A DNA stretch of 64,000 nt from Anaerococcus marasmi (GTDB lineage: Bacteria > Bacillota > Clostridia > Tissierellales > Peptoniphilaceae). The stretch covers positions 919,501 to 983,500 of the forward strand of contig NZ_OLMF01000004.1 of the NCBI RefSeq assembly GCF_900290195.1, given 5' to 3'. The position numbers and the translations under genes are program-made. How positions within the stretch are numbered: position 1 is the stretch's first letter; every line of letters begins with the position of its first letter. Shown in pieces: positions 54,040-63,391 of the stretch. The notes under the pieces were generated by a model that had not been told where the DNA came from, ran no database searches, and saw only the letters and a list, made by a program, of their open reading frames with translations.

Positions 54040-54715
54040 GCCTATAAGGCGCGAATACCGGCACGCCCCTATTGGGGCTGTCGAGTATTCTGTCACATGC
54101 ACCACTATCCCAACTACTGCTTAAGCAGTTTTTTTATTTGTTCTTATTTACTGACTCTCCCGTAAACGGGTCATAATATTCCTTGATACTTATTTGGTCA
54201 GTGTAATAATCTTCTCTTAATTGATTTTGTATATATTCTTTTATTTTCTTTTCATTTCTTCCCACTGTATCTACATAATATCCTCTACACCAAAAATGTC
54301 TGTTTCCATATTTATATTTTAGGTTGGCATGTCTATCAAATATTATTAATGAACTTTTCCCTTTCAAATATCCCATTATTTGTGATACAGAATATTTTGG
54401 TGGTATTTCTACCAGCATGTGTACATGATCTGGACATAGCTCTGCTTCTATTATGTTTATTCCTTTTCTTGAACATAATTCTCGAAGTATACTGCCTATA
54501 TCTTTCCTTAATTGTCTATATATTACTTGTCTTCTATATTTTGGTGCAAAAACTATATGGTATTTACATCTCCATTTGGTATGTGATAAACTATTCTTGT
54601 CCAAGTTTTAACCTCCTTGTTTAATTGTGCATGTGACTATCACAATTATACTTTAAGGAGGTTTTCTTGGTGCTTGAAGCTAAAGCTTAATCCCTCCACC
54701 TGCATAGCAGGTGGT
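54040..54715 (-). mobile_element. IS200/IS605-family element (tnpA only)
   Basis: A single Y1 transposase flanked by non-inverted hairpin ends, the IS200 layout. Downstream (54036-54105) lie GCGCC-TATA-AGGCGC and GCCCC-TATT-GGGGC. Upstream (54609-54664) AACCTCCTT...AAGGAGGTT encloses ATTGTG...CACAAT, which can mask the tnpA RBS. A third hairpin CCACCTGC-TAT-GCAGGTGG follows (54691-54712). Exact cleavage sites are not determined. Confidence 0.8.
54134..54604 (-). CDS. tnpA: IS200/IS605 transposase TnpA (Y1 HUH)
   Basis: 156 residues. HUH motif in LCPDHVHMLVEIPP (60-62), and the nucleophile Tyr probably Tyr124 in KEYIQNQ. The FAPKYRRQVIY and KGKSSLIIF segments are typical. It cuts and rejoins single-stranded DNA at subterminal hairpins. 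It appears intact and there is no tnpB beside it. Confidence 0.95.
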   Translation of the reverse strand: MDKNSLSHTKWRCKYHIVFAPKYRRQVIYRQLRKDIGSILRELCSRKGINIIEAELCPDHVHMLVEIPPKYSVSQIMGYLKGKSSLIIFDRHANLKYKYGNRHFWCRGYYVDTVGRNEKKIKEYIQNQLREDYYTDQISIKEYYDPFTGESVNKNK

Positions 54716-54769
54716 TTATTGTTTCGCTCTCTTTCGTTCGCTCAACTCACTTAAGTGAACAATAAAATA

Positions 54770-54803
54770 AGAGCCGTTGCAAGTAAGATGCAACAGCTCT
54801 ATT
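54770..54803 (-). terminator. Terminator after the small membrane protein gene
   Basis: Minus strand AGAGCTGTTGCA-TCTTACT-TGCAACGGCTCT then TATTTT. Confidence 0.85.
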
Positions 54804-54806
54804 TTT

Positions 54807-55073
54807 TTACCAAGTTTGATAATTTTCCTTATAGTACTTATATCCAAAATATCCAAGGCCTCCGATTACAAGTACTGGCAAAAGCTTAATTACAAGGCCT
54901 AAGAATCCTCCAATTACTGCTAGTGGCAAGGCCAATAGAGTAATCACTAATAAAACAGGTAGGAATACTAGGGCCAATACAAGTCCAATTATTCCTAGAC
55001 CCAACTTAAATATAAACTTAATCATTCCCCCTCCTAAAACTAGGAAAAGTATTAGCATTGCTATAGTTGCCAT
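54807..55073 (-). CDS. Small membrane protein, unknown function
   Basis: 88 residues from ATG at 55073 behind AAAGGAGA; a longer reading frame upstream is rejected. Nearly the whole chain is hydrophobic: about three membrane helices (MLILFLVLGGG, LGIIGLVLALVFLPVLLVIT, LLPVLVIGGLGYFGYKY) with a short charged tail. No family recognised. Monocistronic with a strong terminator. Confidence 0.75.
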   Translation of the reverse strand: MATIAMLILFLVLGGGMIKFIFKLGLGIIGLVLALVFLPVLLVITLLALPLAVIGGFLGLVIKLLPVLVIGGLGYFGYKYYKENYQTW

Positions 55074-55165
55074 AATTATCTCCTTTATTCTTCTTAAGAT
55101 AATTATACACATTATCAAATTATTTTCAAGTCATATCACTAATATTAATTTCGGAATTAATTATC

Positions 55166-55873
55166 TTAAATATCCTTGATTAAAATATCAAATTCTTGAA
55201 CGAAAGTTTTTCCCTCTTCGACATAGAAAGGCTCTAAGTCATCATCTAGGAAGCTTTTCCCATTATAAGTAGGCTCGATACAGATATAATCATCCAAAAA
55301 GTCAGACCACAAAGTAAAAGTACCTACATTTTCTATTCCCTTAATTTCAATTTCCCTATCTGCCATAGTGAAATCCATGGAATCAGCACTAATAAAAATA
55401 GAATCAGGAAGATCTTTCTTTTCGATTTTATAATCTCTTAGGGTCAAATCTTCAAAGCTTGTCGCAAAATATGGATGAAAGGCAGGAGCTAGAGGAAGGC
55501 TTCTCTCTCCCTTATTTTCTATAGTAAGCTTTGTCCTTAATCTATCTTCCAACAATTTATAGGAAATTTCAAAGTAAACTTCCTTATAAGAGCCAAGGCC
55601 TTTAAGTCCTAGCTTAAGATAATCTTCACCATAATCTTTTACTTCCCATTCCTCATTTCTGCCAAAGCCATGGCTAGGAAGTTCATTTAACAGTTTATCA
55701 TCCGAAAAATTAGGAGCGCATACATGCATACCGCCCCTAATCTTGTAGCTATCAGCCAATTTTAGACGAGATTTTGGGAAGAATATAGAATCTCCCCCAT
55801 ATGATAAATCTTCTACATAAGCTCCGTCTAAATTTATATGTGCTGCAAGCTTCTTATTTTTAATTGTTTTCAT
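55166..55873 (-). CDS. Aldose 1-epimerase family protein
   Basis: 235 residues, galactose mutarotase-like fold. Catalytic His candidates are in APAFHPYFATSFEDL and the start has LDGAYVEDLSYGGDSIFFPK. The conserved Glu is in the DYICIEPTYNG segment. Resembles D-hexose-6-phosphate mutarotase-like proteins. Overlaps ferritin by one base (TAATG), an odd partner with no obvious shared role. Confidence 0.8.
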   Translation of the reverse strand: MKTIKNKKLAAHINLDGAYVEDLSYGGDSIFFPKSRLKLADSYKIRGGMHVCAPNFSDDKLLNELPSHGFGRNEEWEVKDYGEDYLKLGLKGLGSYKEVYFEISYKLLEDRLRTKLTIENKGERSLPLAPAFHPYFATSFEDLTLRDYKIEKKDLPDSIFISADSMDFTMADREIEIKGIENVGTFTLWSDFLDDYICIEPTYNGKSFLDDDLEPFYVEEGKTFVQEFDILIKDI

Positions 55874-56382
55874 TATTCAGCGATATTTGGTTCTGTTGGT
55901 TCTGGTCTTTGACCAAGTTCAGCATCAAGGATATAAATTGAGTGCCAATCATCTCCAACTCTTTCTAGTCTTGTGATGATTTTATTAAATGTTTCTTCTT
56001 CTTCAACTTGTTCATCGATGTACCATTGGATAAAGCTTCTTACTCTCTCATCAACCCCGTTTGCTTCTTTGGCAATGTTTGTGATTCTTCTAGTTACTTC
56101 TTTTTCGTGTTCTAAAGCTTTCTTCATAACATCAAGAACTGATTCATAATCTCCTTGTGGTTCAGGAATTGCAGTATATACTGGTTTGTATCCAACTGAT
56201 TGAAGGAAGTCTTTCATACCTTCTCCGTGGAAGATTTCTTCTGTTACTTGGTGGTCTAACCATGTTGTAAATCCATCAAGGTCAAGGTCATCTGTGTAAG
56301 CTGCCATAGCCTTGTAAATATAAGCTGACTCAAATTCAAAGTTCATTTGTTCATTGATTAAATCAAAAATTTTCTTATCCAT
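55873..56382 (-). CDS. ftn: Ferritin
   Basis: 169 residues, four-helix bundle. Ferroxidase ligands in NFEFESAYIYKAMAAY, VTEEIFHGEGMKDFLQ (E-xx-H) and YIDEQVEEEETFNK. Stores and detoxifies iron as a 24-mer in the cytoplasm; with the superoxide reductase it limits oxidative damage. Translationally coupled on both sides (TAATG overlaps). Confidence 0.95.
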   Translation of the reverse strand: MDKKIFDLINEQMNFEFESAYIYKAMAAYTDDLDLDGFTTWLDHQVTEEIFHGEGMKDFLQSVGYKPVYTAIPEPQGDYESVLDVMKKALEHEKEVTRRITNIAKEANGVDERVRSFIQWYIDEQVEEEETFNKIITRLERVGDDWHSIYILDAELGQRPEPTEPNIAE

Positions 56383-56684
56383 TATTTTAATTCTCCTTCT
56401 TCGATGTAATTATCATATAGGGTGTAGACCCCATATATGTACATTCCTTCTTTTATAATTATACCTATCACTTCATTGATAGAAGATGGGAGGATATCCA
56501 CTGTGAAAGAATGCTCTTTTATAGTAAATCTCTTTGATTTGATGATTTTTTTCTCCATCAAATCATTAAAAATACCCACAGCAATAGACCTTTCAAAGCT
56601 TTTATCCAAATCGAAAGTTACAGGATACACTTCGTCTGCCTTATCATTATCTAGTATTTTCTTAATAAGCATCAAATCTTTCAT
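56382..56684 (-). CDS. Hypothetical protein upstream of ferritin
   Basis: 100 residues, not recognised. Mixed alpha/beta with a KIIKSKRFTIKEHSFTVDIL strand pair and a hydrophobic C-terminal EVIGIIIKEGMYIYGVYTLY region. No Cys; no signal. Its stop overlaps the ferritin start, so it is the first gene of a three-gene unit and may be related to iron storage, though nothing in the sequence proves it. Confidence 0.65.
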   Translation of the reverse strand: MKDLMLIKKILDNDKADEVYPVTFDLDKSFERSIAVGIFNDLMEKKIIKSKRFTIKEHSFTVDILPSSINEVIGIIIKEGMYIYGVYTLYDNYIEEGELK

Positions 56685-56818
56685 AATCCTCTCCTATAAG
56701 AATATTACCCAATAATCAAAAAAACTAACTTATATTGAAAATATATTAAAATAAGCTTATAAGATATCCTCCATAAAAATTTTACTTACAAATTTAGAAA
56801 AACTGAAATAAGCTAATC

Positions 56819-57454
56819 CTAGCCCAAATCTATTTTATGTTTTTCCTCCATCTCCTTAAAGGAGAAGATACAGCCGCAATAGTCTTGTCTGTAAAGCTCA
56901 TATTTTTTTGAAAGCTCTATAGATTTCTTGTAGCCATTTTTCTTCTTAAAGTCAGAATATAGGTACTTTACCCCATACTCCTTTTCTAAACTCTCACCTA
57001 TCTCATTAAGCCACTGGCTGTTTTTATAAGGAGAAATCGAAAGGGTTGTAGAAAAATAATCGTAGGATTTTTCTTTGGCAAATTTAGCCGTCTCTTCTAG
57101 CCTTAACCTATAACATTTATAGCAGGCCTCTCCCCCTTCGTGATCATCTCTTCTAAGCTTTGCAATCTCGGCAAAGTCAGATACATCATTTGGAGGAAAG
57201 ATTATCTTAGAATCTATTCCTATAGCATCCTTCAAATCTCTTAGGGTATCTACTCTTTTTTCTAGCTCGCTTGTAGGATAGATCATGGGATTATAATAGA
57301 AAAGATCAATCTCAAAGTCATCATATATCCTCTCAATAACAGCAGTTGAGCAAGGTGCACAGCAAACCTGCATCAAAAGCCTTGGCCTTAGGCCCTTTTT
57401 CTTGTTTTCTCTTATAATCTCTTCCATCTTGAGATTGTAATTAATTTTTTGCAT
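56819..57454 (-). CDS. queH: Epoxyqueuosine reductase QueH
   Basis: 211 residues. Conserved Cys motifs are VCCAPCSTAV near the start, GGEACYKCYRLRLEETA in the middle and YCGCIFSFKE at the end; STTLSISPYKNSQ is the family segment. QueH is the non-cobalamin enzyme for the last step of queuosine synthesis in tRNA. Usual length. Confidence 0.92.
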   Translation of the reverse strand: MQKINYNLKMEEIIRENKKKGLRPRLLMQVCCAPCSTAVIERIYDDFEIDLFYYNPMIYPTSELEKRVDTLRDLKDAIGIDSKIIFPPNDVSDFAEIAKLRRDDHEGGEACYKCYRLRLEETAKFAKEKSYDYFSTTLSISPYKNSQWLNEIGESLEKEYGVKYLYSDFKKKNGYKKSIELSKKYELYRQDYCGCIFSFKEMEEKHKIDLG

Positions 57455-57480
57455 TTCTTATCTCCTTAGATAATTTTCAT

Positions 57481-57512
57481 AAAAAATAAACCGCAAGTCG
57501 TAACCTGCGGTT
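57481..57512 (-). terminator. Terminator after rpsI
   Basis: Minus strand AACCGCA-GGTTACGACT-TGCGGTT then TATTTTTT, 13 bp past the rpsI stop. Confidence 0.85.
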
Positions 57513-57524
57513 GTAAATCTTTGA

Positions 57525-57914
57525 TTATCTCTTTGAGAATTGAGATGATTTTCTTGCCTTTTTGAAACCAGGTTTCTTTCTTTCTTTTTTACGAGAATCT
57601 CTTGTTAAGAATCCTGCTCTCTTAAGGGCTTGTCTATAGTCAGGGTTAGCAATTAGTAGTGCTCTTGCGATAGCGTGTCTGATTGCTCCTGCTTGTCCTG
57701 TATATCCTCCACCATTAACATTGATCTTGATATCGTAGTTGTTTAGGTTCTCTGTTAATTCAAGTGGTGATTTTGCTATTACTTTTAGTGTTTCATAGTT
57801 GAAGTATTCGTCTAGGTTTCTTCCATTTACAAGGATTTCCCCGTTACCAGAAACCATAGTACATCTAGCTACAGATGTCTTTCTTCTTCCTGTTGATTGA
57901 ATTATATCTGCCAT
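57525..57914 (-). CDS. rpsI: 30S ribosomal protein S9
   Basis: 129 residues; [19 protein letters not shown] start, [20 protein letters not shown] core and the basic C-terminal tail ending SSQFSKR that reaches the P-site tRNA. Usual rplM-rpsI pair, 11 bp apart. Confidence 0.98.
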   Translation of the reverse strand: MADIIQSTGRRKTSVARCTMVSGNGEILVNGRNLDEYFNYETLKVIAKSPLELTENLNNYDIKINVNGGGYTGQAGAIRHAIARALLIANPDYRQALKRAGFLTRDSRKKERKKPGFKKARKSSQFSKR

Positions 57915-57925
57915 CTAAGCCCTCC

Positions 57926-58366
57926 TTAATTTAATTCCAAAACTTCAGGCATTTGGGATTCATGTCCGTGTTCGCTACCAGCGTAAACTCTAAGCTTCTT
58001 AGCCATAGCACGACCAAGCTTGTTGTGTGGAAGCATGCCCTCTATTGCGTGACTTACTATAAATTCAGGTTTCTTAGATTTCATATCCTTGAATTTAGTA
58101 ATCTTTTGTCCACCGCTGTATCCTGAGTATCTTTGGTATTCTTTTTGGTCTTCTTTGTTACCAGTAAGAACGACTTTGTCAGCATTGATTACAATAACAT
58201 AATCTCCAGTATCGTAGTGTGGAGTAAATGTTGGTTTGTTCTTTCCTCTTAAGATTGCTGCAACTTGGCTAGCTAGTCTACCTAGAACCATTCCTTCTGC
58301 ATCAACGACATACCATTTTCTGTCGATTTGATCAGGAGTTGCAGTCCATGTTTTTTGATATTTCAT
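57926..58366 (-). CDS. rplM: 50S ribosomal protein L13
   Basis: 146 residues from ATG at 58366 (RBS AGGAGG eight bases upstream); an in-frame extension to 58408 would run into the leader hairpin. [20 protein letters not shown] and [20 protein letters not shown] identify L13. Confidence 0.98.
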   Translation of the reverse strand: MKYQKTWTATPDQIDRKWYVVDAEGMVLGRLASQVAAILRGKNKPTFTPHYDTGDYVIVINADKVVLTGNKEDQKEYQRYSGYSGGQKITKFKDMKSKKPEFIVSHAIEGMLPHNKLGRAMAKKLRVYAGSEHGHESQMPEVLELN

Positions 58367-58388
58367 AAAATTCCTCCTATAAATTTTT

Positions 58389-58505
58389 CGCCTACTATAT
58401 TTAGACACCGCTTCTAGTAGGTGGCGGCTTTACTCGTCCTGACATTTGTTTATAATCGCATTCAGGATTTGCGATTTTCATCGAAAAGCTTCATAAAAGA
58501 AACTT
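58389..58505 (-). promoter_or_regulatory. Structured leader of rplM-rpsI (L13 leader type)
   Basis: Between promoter and rplM the minus strand folds into paired segments: TCCTGA with TCAGGA (58462-58442 region) and CCACCTACTA with TAGTAGGCG (58424-58389 region). Position and structure match the L13-binding leaders known from Firmicutes, which repress the operon when L13 is in excess. Not tested with a covariance model. Confidence 0.65.
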
Positions 58506-58520
58506 TAAGTTGACTCATAT

Positions 58521-58549
58521 ATAATACTACTGAATCTAGCTATTGTCAA
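58521..58549 (-). promoter_or_regulatory. Promoter of rplM-rpsI
   Basis: Minus strand TTGACA (58549-58544), 17-bp spacer, TATTAT (58526-58521); transcription would start just before the structured leader. Confidence 0.8.
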
Positions 58550-58557
58550 TTATTTTA

Positions 58558-59715
58558 CTACTTTCTAGAGATTATTTTCCTTAAAATCAAAGTTACTATA
58601 ATCGTTAAAATCACAGATAAGATAGAAGCACCAATTGCAACATCTAACTTTAGTAAAATCCTATAGATTATAAAACCTGATACCCAACTTATAATATTTA
58701 CTTTCTCATCTACTTTTGACTTTTCATTCTTTAAGAAAAAGTCTCCTATCTGAACTGCTATCATAGGGGCAAAGACTGAACCTATTAAATAGAGGAAGTT
58801 TGTAATATCATCCATTGGATAGATCATAGCCAAGATAATACCAACTACACTTACAATTATAGAAACCTTCTTTCCATCTGCATTTTGCTTGATTGATTCA
58901 AATGAAATTCCTGCTGAATAGGCGTCTAGGAAAGTTGTAGTTACAGTAGATAATATTATTATGATTATGGCCGAAACTCCAATTCCTGAATAAGAAAATA
59001 TTGCAGAAAGGGTTGATTCACCTGTAGCCACCGCTCCCGTAAGTCCAATTATATACATCCATAAGGAAACTAGGGAATAGATACCTACAGAAATCCAAGT
59101 CGCCTTCTCTGGCTTTTCAGCCTTTGATGTGTAATCAGATATAAGAGGAAGCCAGCTCATAGGCATAGCTATGGCAAGTTCTACTGCTCCTCCAAAAGAT
59201 AGGGCATCAGCACTTGCTTTTGTTATCAAACTACTTGTAAAAGCCTTTCTAGACATCAAAATCGTTAGGATAAAGAGGGCTATCATTGAAACCGTATTTA
59301 TCTTGCCAAGATTGGTAATCCCTACGGCAATCCAGATTATTATAAGAATTCCAATAAGTAGAGCCCAAATATTATTTCCTCTTCCAAAAAGATCGCCAGA
59401 AGAGATTGCTCCATCATAGATCATAATTGCAGTCCATCCAACTAGTTGGAGGAAATTTAGGATTGCAAAAAATATCCCTCCGATCTTTCCAAAACTAAGC
59501 TTTGTCGCCTCCATTGCAGAAAGCCCCGTCCTTGCTCCAATAAGCCCTGACAAGCTCATTAGGATAAAGCCTGCTATATGGCCTATAACAATAGCGAGAA
59601 TTGCACTTTTAAAATCCATTGAGGCATAGTAAGTACCTGTCAAAATCTCTGCTATTGAAACACCTGCTCCAAACCAAATTAACCCATTTTCGTATATACT
59701 TGTATTCTTTTCCAT
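58558..59715 (-). CDS. cytX: Hydroxymethylpyrimidine transporter (CytX-like, NCS1 family)
   Basis: 385 residues, about 12 membrane helices. NCS1/cytosine-permease features include LIWFGAGVSIAEILTGTYYA and SAMEATKLSFGKIGGIFFAI. It follows thiD under a TPP riboswitch, which strongly suggests uptake of the thiamine pyrimidine precursor HMP. It lies 6 bp after thiD and shares its transcript. Confidence 0.88.
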   Translation of the reverse strand: MEKNTSIYENGLIWFGAGVSIAEILTGTYYASMDFKSAILAIVIGHIAGFILMSLSGLIGARTGLSAMEATKLSFGKIGGIFFAILNFLQLVGWTAIMIYDGAISSGDLFGRGNNIWALLIGILIIIWIAVGITNLGKINTVSMIALFILTILMSRKAFTSSLITKASADALSFGGAVELAIAMPMSWLPLISDYTSKAEKPEKATWISVGIYSLVSLWMYIIGLTGAVATGESTLSAIFSYSGIGVSAIIIIILSTVTTTFLDAYSAGISFESIKQNADGKKVSIIVSVVGIILAMIYPMDDITNFLYLIGSVFAPMIAVQIGDFFLKNEKSKVDEKVNIISWVSGFIIYRILLKLDVAIGASILSVILTIIVTLILRKIISRK

Positions 59716-59721
59716 AAATTC

Positions 59722-60519
59722 CTACTTCTTATATTCATTCTTAATATCAAAGGCGTGATTCATTGGTCCAGATCCCTTTCCTAAATTTAGGCCATCTTTG
59801 AGGCAGCCTTCCAAATATTTCTTCGCTTTTCTTATAGCTTCTTCTAGCCCATATCCCTTGGCAAGATTTGCGGCAATAGCAGAAGAAAGTGTGCATCCTG
59901 TTCCATGAGTATTAGGATTGTCAATTCTTTCTCCCTTAATCCAAATCCCAGAGCCATTTGCGTAAAGATAATCATTGGCATCATTTATCCTATGGCCACC
60001 TTTAAGGAGGACATTTACTCCATAATCCTCGTAGATTTTTTGGGCTGCCTTTTCCATATCATCTTCATCCTCTATCTTTAGAGAAGAAATTAATTCTGCC
60101 TCCGGGATATTTGGGGTTATGAGTAGAGCCAGAGGGAAAAGTTCTTCTTTTAAAGCTTCAATTGCATCGTCCTTTAAAAGCTTAGAACCTGATGTTGCAA
60201 CCATAACAGGATCTAAAACTATATTTTCCGCTTCGCATTGCTTTAATTTAAGGGCTATTGACCTAATCAAGTCTTTATCAGAAACCATACCAATCTTAAC
60301 AGCATCTGGGAAAATATCTGTAAAAACTGCATCCATTTGTTTTTCTAGAAACTCACTAGTAACATCCATAATCCCACTAACGCCTGTAGTATTTTGTGCA
60401 GTAAGGGCAGTAATAACAGACTCGGCAAAGACCCCATTTAGACTCATAGCCTTAAGATCAGCTTGGATACCAGCTCCTCCTGAAGAATCAGAGCCTGCAA
60501 TAGTAAGTGCTACTTTCAT
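59722..60519 (-). CDS. thiD: Hydroxymethylpyrimidine/phosphomethylpyrimidine kinase
   Basis: 265 residues from ATG at 60519 ([20 protein letters not shown]); the longer frame upstream overlaps the riboswitch. KMVSD-type loop, [15 protein letters not shown], and [20 protein letters not shown] with the catalytic Cys/Asp region. It phosphorylates HMP twice for thiamine synthesis. No thiE or thiM nearby. Confidence 0.95.
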   Translation of the reverse strand: MKVALTIAGSDSSGGAGIQADLKAMSLNGVFAESVITALTAQNTTGVSGIMDVTSEFLEKQMDAVFTDIFPDAVKIGMVSDKDLIRSIALKLKQCEAENIVLDPVMVATSGSKLLKDDAIEALKEELFPLALLITPNIPEAELISSLKIEDEDDMEKAAQKIYEDYGVNVLLKGGHRINDANDYLYANGSGIWIKGERIDNPNTHGTGCTLSSAIAANLAKGYGLEEAIRKAKKYLEGCLKDGLNLGKGSGPMNHAFDIKNEYKK

Positions 60520-60558
60520 AAAAACCTCCATATTTATTACAAGAAATATCCTCAAAAG

Positions 60559-60674
60559 AAAAAGCGGAAGACAAAACAAAGTCATTCCGCTTGATAAATC
60601 TCCCTACGTTGGCATTATCCAAATCAGGTAAGGTCGAGGGTACCACCCTCCTCTCAGATCCTTAAAGAACTCCC
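60559..60674 (-). promoter_or_regulatory. TPP riboswitch with terminator
   Basis: Minus strand, 60674-60600: GGGAG, then CTGAGAGG, ACCCTCGACC, ACCTGAT-TTGGATAATGCC and AACGTAGGGA, the conserved THI-box order. The expression platform is a hairpin AAGCGGAATGAC...GTCTTCCGCTT followed by TTTCTTTT (60592-60557). Binding of TPP would stop transcription of thiD-cytX. Confidence 0.96.
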
Positions 60675-60679
60675 TTGCT

Positions 60680-61486
60680 TTATTCTTTTTATATATAAAT
60701 TGTAAGGTCTTAAGGAAAAAAGTCAACTGAAGAAAGATATTTTATAAATATCTTTGACAAAATACTTTGATATAGTATATCTGAACAATCTAGTTATTGT
60801 AGTAATTGAGTTAATATCTTCGTTCTCTAGGGGACAGCCTAAGGATTCCTTAAAATATTTTAAAAATTTAAGATTAAACTTTTTAGGAATAATATATCTT
60901 GGTAATTTACATTTACTTCTTATGAAGGTGTCCCTTCGAACCTCTGGGAGACAACCTCTTGGGGCTTTCCGCATGCCCCATCCGGTTTTCTCCCAGGCCC
61001 TCTTTTCCAATCAACCCCGCGGGCGGCCTAGGCAGGGGCCAATAAAAGGAAGAAGTTCGCTCCGCGAATTCCTCTTAAGTATTGGGGTAGGCTTTCATAT
61101 AGAAAGCCTTATTGAATATAAGTAGTAGGCTTGCATAAGCAAGCCTCTTTTTGATAAAAAATAAAATATGATATGCTTTGCTCAAGCAAAGCTTACTGTT
61201 TCCATTTCCCATATACGACTAGCATGTATAATCAGAGTGAGCGTTAAGAAAATTTATCTGTTTGGGCGTAGCGAGTTATAAATTTTTAGCGAATGATTAT
61301 TAATAATCCCCAACTGATAAATAAACTAGAACGAAGAGTTATGCTTACTATAAAGGTCTGTTGCAAAAGTGCCTTCGTACCTAAATATCTTTATATATAC
61401 ATAGGAGTACTTCAAAGCAAAAGGCTTCCACATCAATGAGGAAAATGTTTGTGTGGAGCTTAATCTAAATCTTTACTATAATAAAT
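60680..61486. other. Long intergenic region with hairpins and relic-like GC-rich patch
   Basis: About 800 bp without a convincing gene. It holds AAGATATTT-ATA-AATATCTT (60733-60754) and a GC-rich patch at 60925-61045 out of keeping with its surroundings. Paired hairpins AGGCTTTC-ATATA-GAAAGCCT (61090-61110) and AGGCTTGC-ATAA-GCAAGCCT with T run (61126-61152) follow, then GCTTTGC-TCAA-GCAAAGC (61174-61192). Short ORFs of 95 and 123 residues cross the GC-rich patch on both strands with no known motif. A decayed mobile element is possible. Confidence 0.5.
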
Positions 61487-61501
61487 ATGCAAGGTGGTTA
61501 T

Positions 61502-63391
61502 ATGATTGAGACAAGATTAAAACAAATATTTGACTACCTAACTCTTGACTATGACTACCATACGTCCAAAGAGATAGGCGAAGTGATTGGTTTATCTTCT
61601 AAAACCATAAGAAAGGAGATAAACTCATTAAATTCAGTAATTAAAGATAAGGGGGCGATAATAGAATCCAAGCCAGGAAAGGGATTTATCTTTACCATAA
61701 AAGATAAGGAAAAATTCAAACTGTTTTTGAAAAAAGATTGGTATAAATATGCCTACTATCAGGAAGAATACGGAGATAAAAATCTACGATATATAAATAT
61801 TCTTAGGATGTTTCTCTTCTCAAATTCCTATATCAAACAATTTGAATTAGCAGAAGTCTTTCACGTAAGTGAATCACAAATTAACAAGGACTTCCCCTAT
61901 GTGAGGAAAATCCTTGAAAACTATGACCTAGAGCTAGTATCAAGACCCTACTACGGCATGAAAGTAGAAGGAAGCGAAAAAAATATAAGGCTAGCTATCA
62001 AAAATGAAATCGGAGAGGATCCTATACTCTTTGAAAAAGATAAGAATAGGGAACTTTTTAAAAAAATCCAAGAAATAATAGATGAAATGGACTTTGGTGA
62101 AGACTATTACATGCCATATGTAAACTTCAAAAATCTCGTCATCCACATCTATATATCAATTTTACGAATTAAAGAAGAAAAATATATAAAACTATCAAAA
62201 TCAATCGAGAAAAAGATAGTATCCTACGAAGAATTTAAGATAGCAAACAAGATTGTAGACGAATTACAAGACAAACTCGGAATAAAAATTCCCAAAGATG
62301 AACTAGTCTACATCACCATGCACCTAATAGCCAAAAACACAATAAGAGACCAGGAAAAGATATCTACAGACATCTTAGAAACATCTCAAGCAATAATTGA
62401 TGAGATCTATAGAGTCTCAAAATATGACTTTAGGGCAAATATAGACTTCTATTTCGCCTTAGCCATCCACCTAGGACCTTTGATAAATAGAATAAAATAC
62501 GGTTTTAACATGAAAAACCCAATCCTAGATGACATCAAAGATAACAAAATACCATACCTTCTGGCAACAATTGGATCGAATGTAATAAACGAAAAATATA
62601 ACACAAAACTATCCGAAGATGAAATAGGCTACATAGCCCTCCATATCATGGCGGCTATGAACTCAAATACCACAAACACTAAAAATATACTAATAATATG
62701 TGGGTCTGGTAACTCTTCGGCCCAGATAATGAAATCACAGCTAAATAGGCAATTTAAAGACAGTATAGATAGCATCAATACAACAGATTTAAGAAGTCTA
62801 GAAAAAATCAATATGAGAAACTACGACCTTATAATCTCATCTGTAAAACTAGACAACGCATTTGACCTACCTATAGTCTATGTTGATGTAATCTTTTCTA
62901 AGGTTGACTTTGACAATATAAAAATTGCTCTAGATGACAGTAAACTAGGCAAAATATACGATATCTTTGCAAACTCGGTATTTATAAAAACGGACAAATT
63001 TACAAACAAACTAGAAGTTCTTAAGTTTATAGCAGAAATAATCGAAGATAAATCAAATATCAAAAAAGAAAAAGCCTTAAATCAACTAAAAAAACGTGAA
63101 GAAATAGGAAATACTTCTTTTGATAATATAGCAATCCCTCACATTCTAGATCAAGTAAAGGGAAGCTCCTACTCGATAATTATAATCTTAGACAAATTTA
63201 TAAAATGGAACGATAAAAAGATTAAGTTAGTATATTCACTAGTTATTGGAGATAACATTGGAGATATGAGTCTCTACTATGAAAAACTCGGAGAATTCCT
63301 ATCCGAGCAAACAACCATAAGCAAGGCATTAGAAACCAAAGATTCTATGGAATTTATGAACGTATTTATGAAAGGAGAAAATAATGGATAA
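61502..63391 (+). CDS. BglG/MtlR-type PRD and PTS-domain transcription regulator
   Basis: 629 residues from ATG at 61502 (RBS AAGGTGG). Order: an HTH (SKEIGEVIGLSSKTIRKEIN), a second HTH (about 85-150), PRD1 (His in NLVIHIYISIL and TMHLIAKNT, about 170-270), PRD2 (LAIHLGPLINR, IALHIMAAMN, about 290-390), an EIIB-like domain with ILIICGSGNSSAQ (Cys near 399) and a C-terminal EIIA-like domain with NIAIPHI (His near 546). It senses PTS phosphorylation and activates sugar genes, here probably the lactose/cellobiose-type PTS that begins downstream. Confidence 0.92.
   Translation: MIETRLKQIFDYLTLDYDYHTSKEIGEVIGLSSKTIRKEINSLNSVIKDKGAIIESKPGKGFIFTIKDKEKFKLFLKKDWYKYAYYQEEYGDKNLRYINILRMFLFSNSYIKQFELAEVFHVSESQINKDFPYVRKILENYDLELVSRPYYGMKVEGSEKNIRLAIKNEIGEDPILFEKDKNRELFKKIQEIIDEMDFGEDYYMPYVNFKNLVIHIYISILRIKEEKYIKLSKSIEKKIVSYEEFKIANKIVDELQDKLGIKIPKDELVYITMHLIAKNTIRDQEKISTDILETSQAIIDEIYRVSKYDFRANIDFYFALAIHLGPLINRIKYGFNMKNPILDDIKDNKIPYLLATIGSNVINEKYNTKLSEDEIGYIALHIMAAMNSNTTNTKNILIICGSGNSSAQIMKSQLNRQFKDSIDSINTTDLRSLEKINMRNYDLIISSVKLDNAFDLPIVYVDVIFSKVDFDNIKIALDDSKLGKIYDIFANSVFIKTDKFTNKLEVLKFIAEIIEDKSNIKKEKALNQLKKREEIGNTSFDNIAIPHILDQVKGSSYSIIIILDKFIKWNDKKIKLVYSLVIGDNIGDMSLYYEKLGEFLSEQTTISKALETKDSMEFMNVFMKGENNG

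Noticed and set aside
60723-61125. Two overlapping ORFs (95 and 123 residues) on opposite strands
   Set aside because: They cross a GC-rich relic patch, show no family motif and lack convincing ribosome-binding sites.
61355-61373. IS6-family terminal repeat
   Set aside because: The match is imperfect, no partner repeat or transposase is present, so no element is called.
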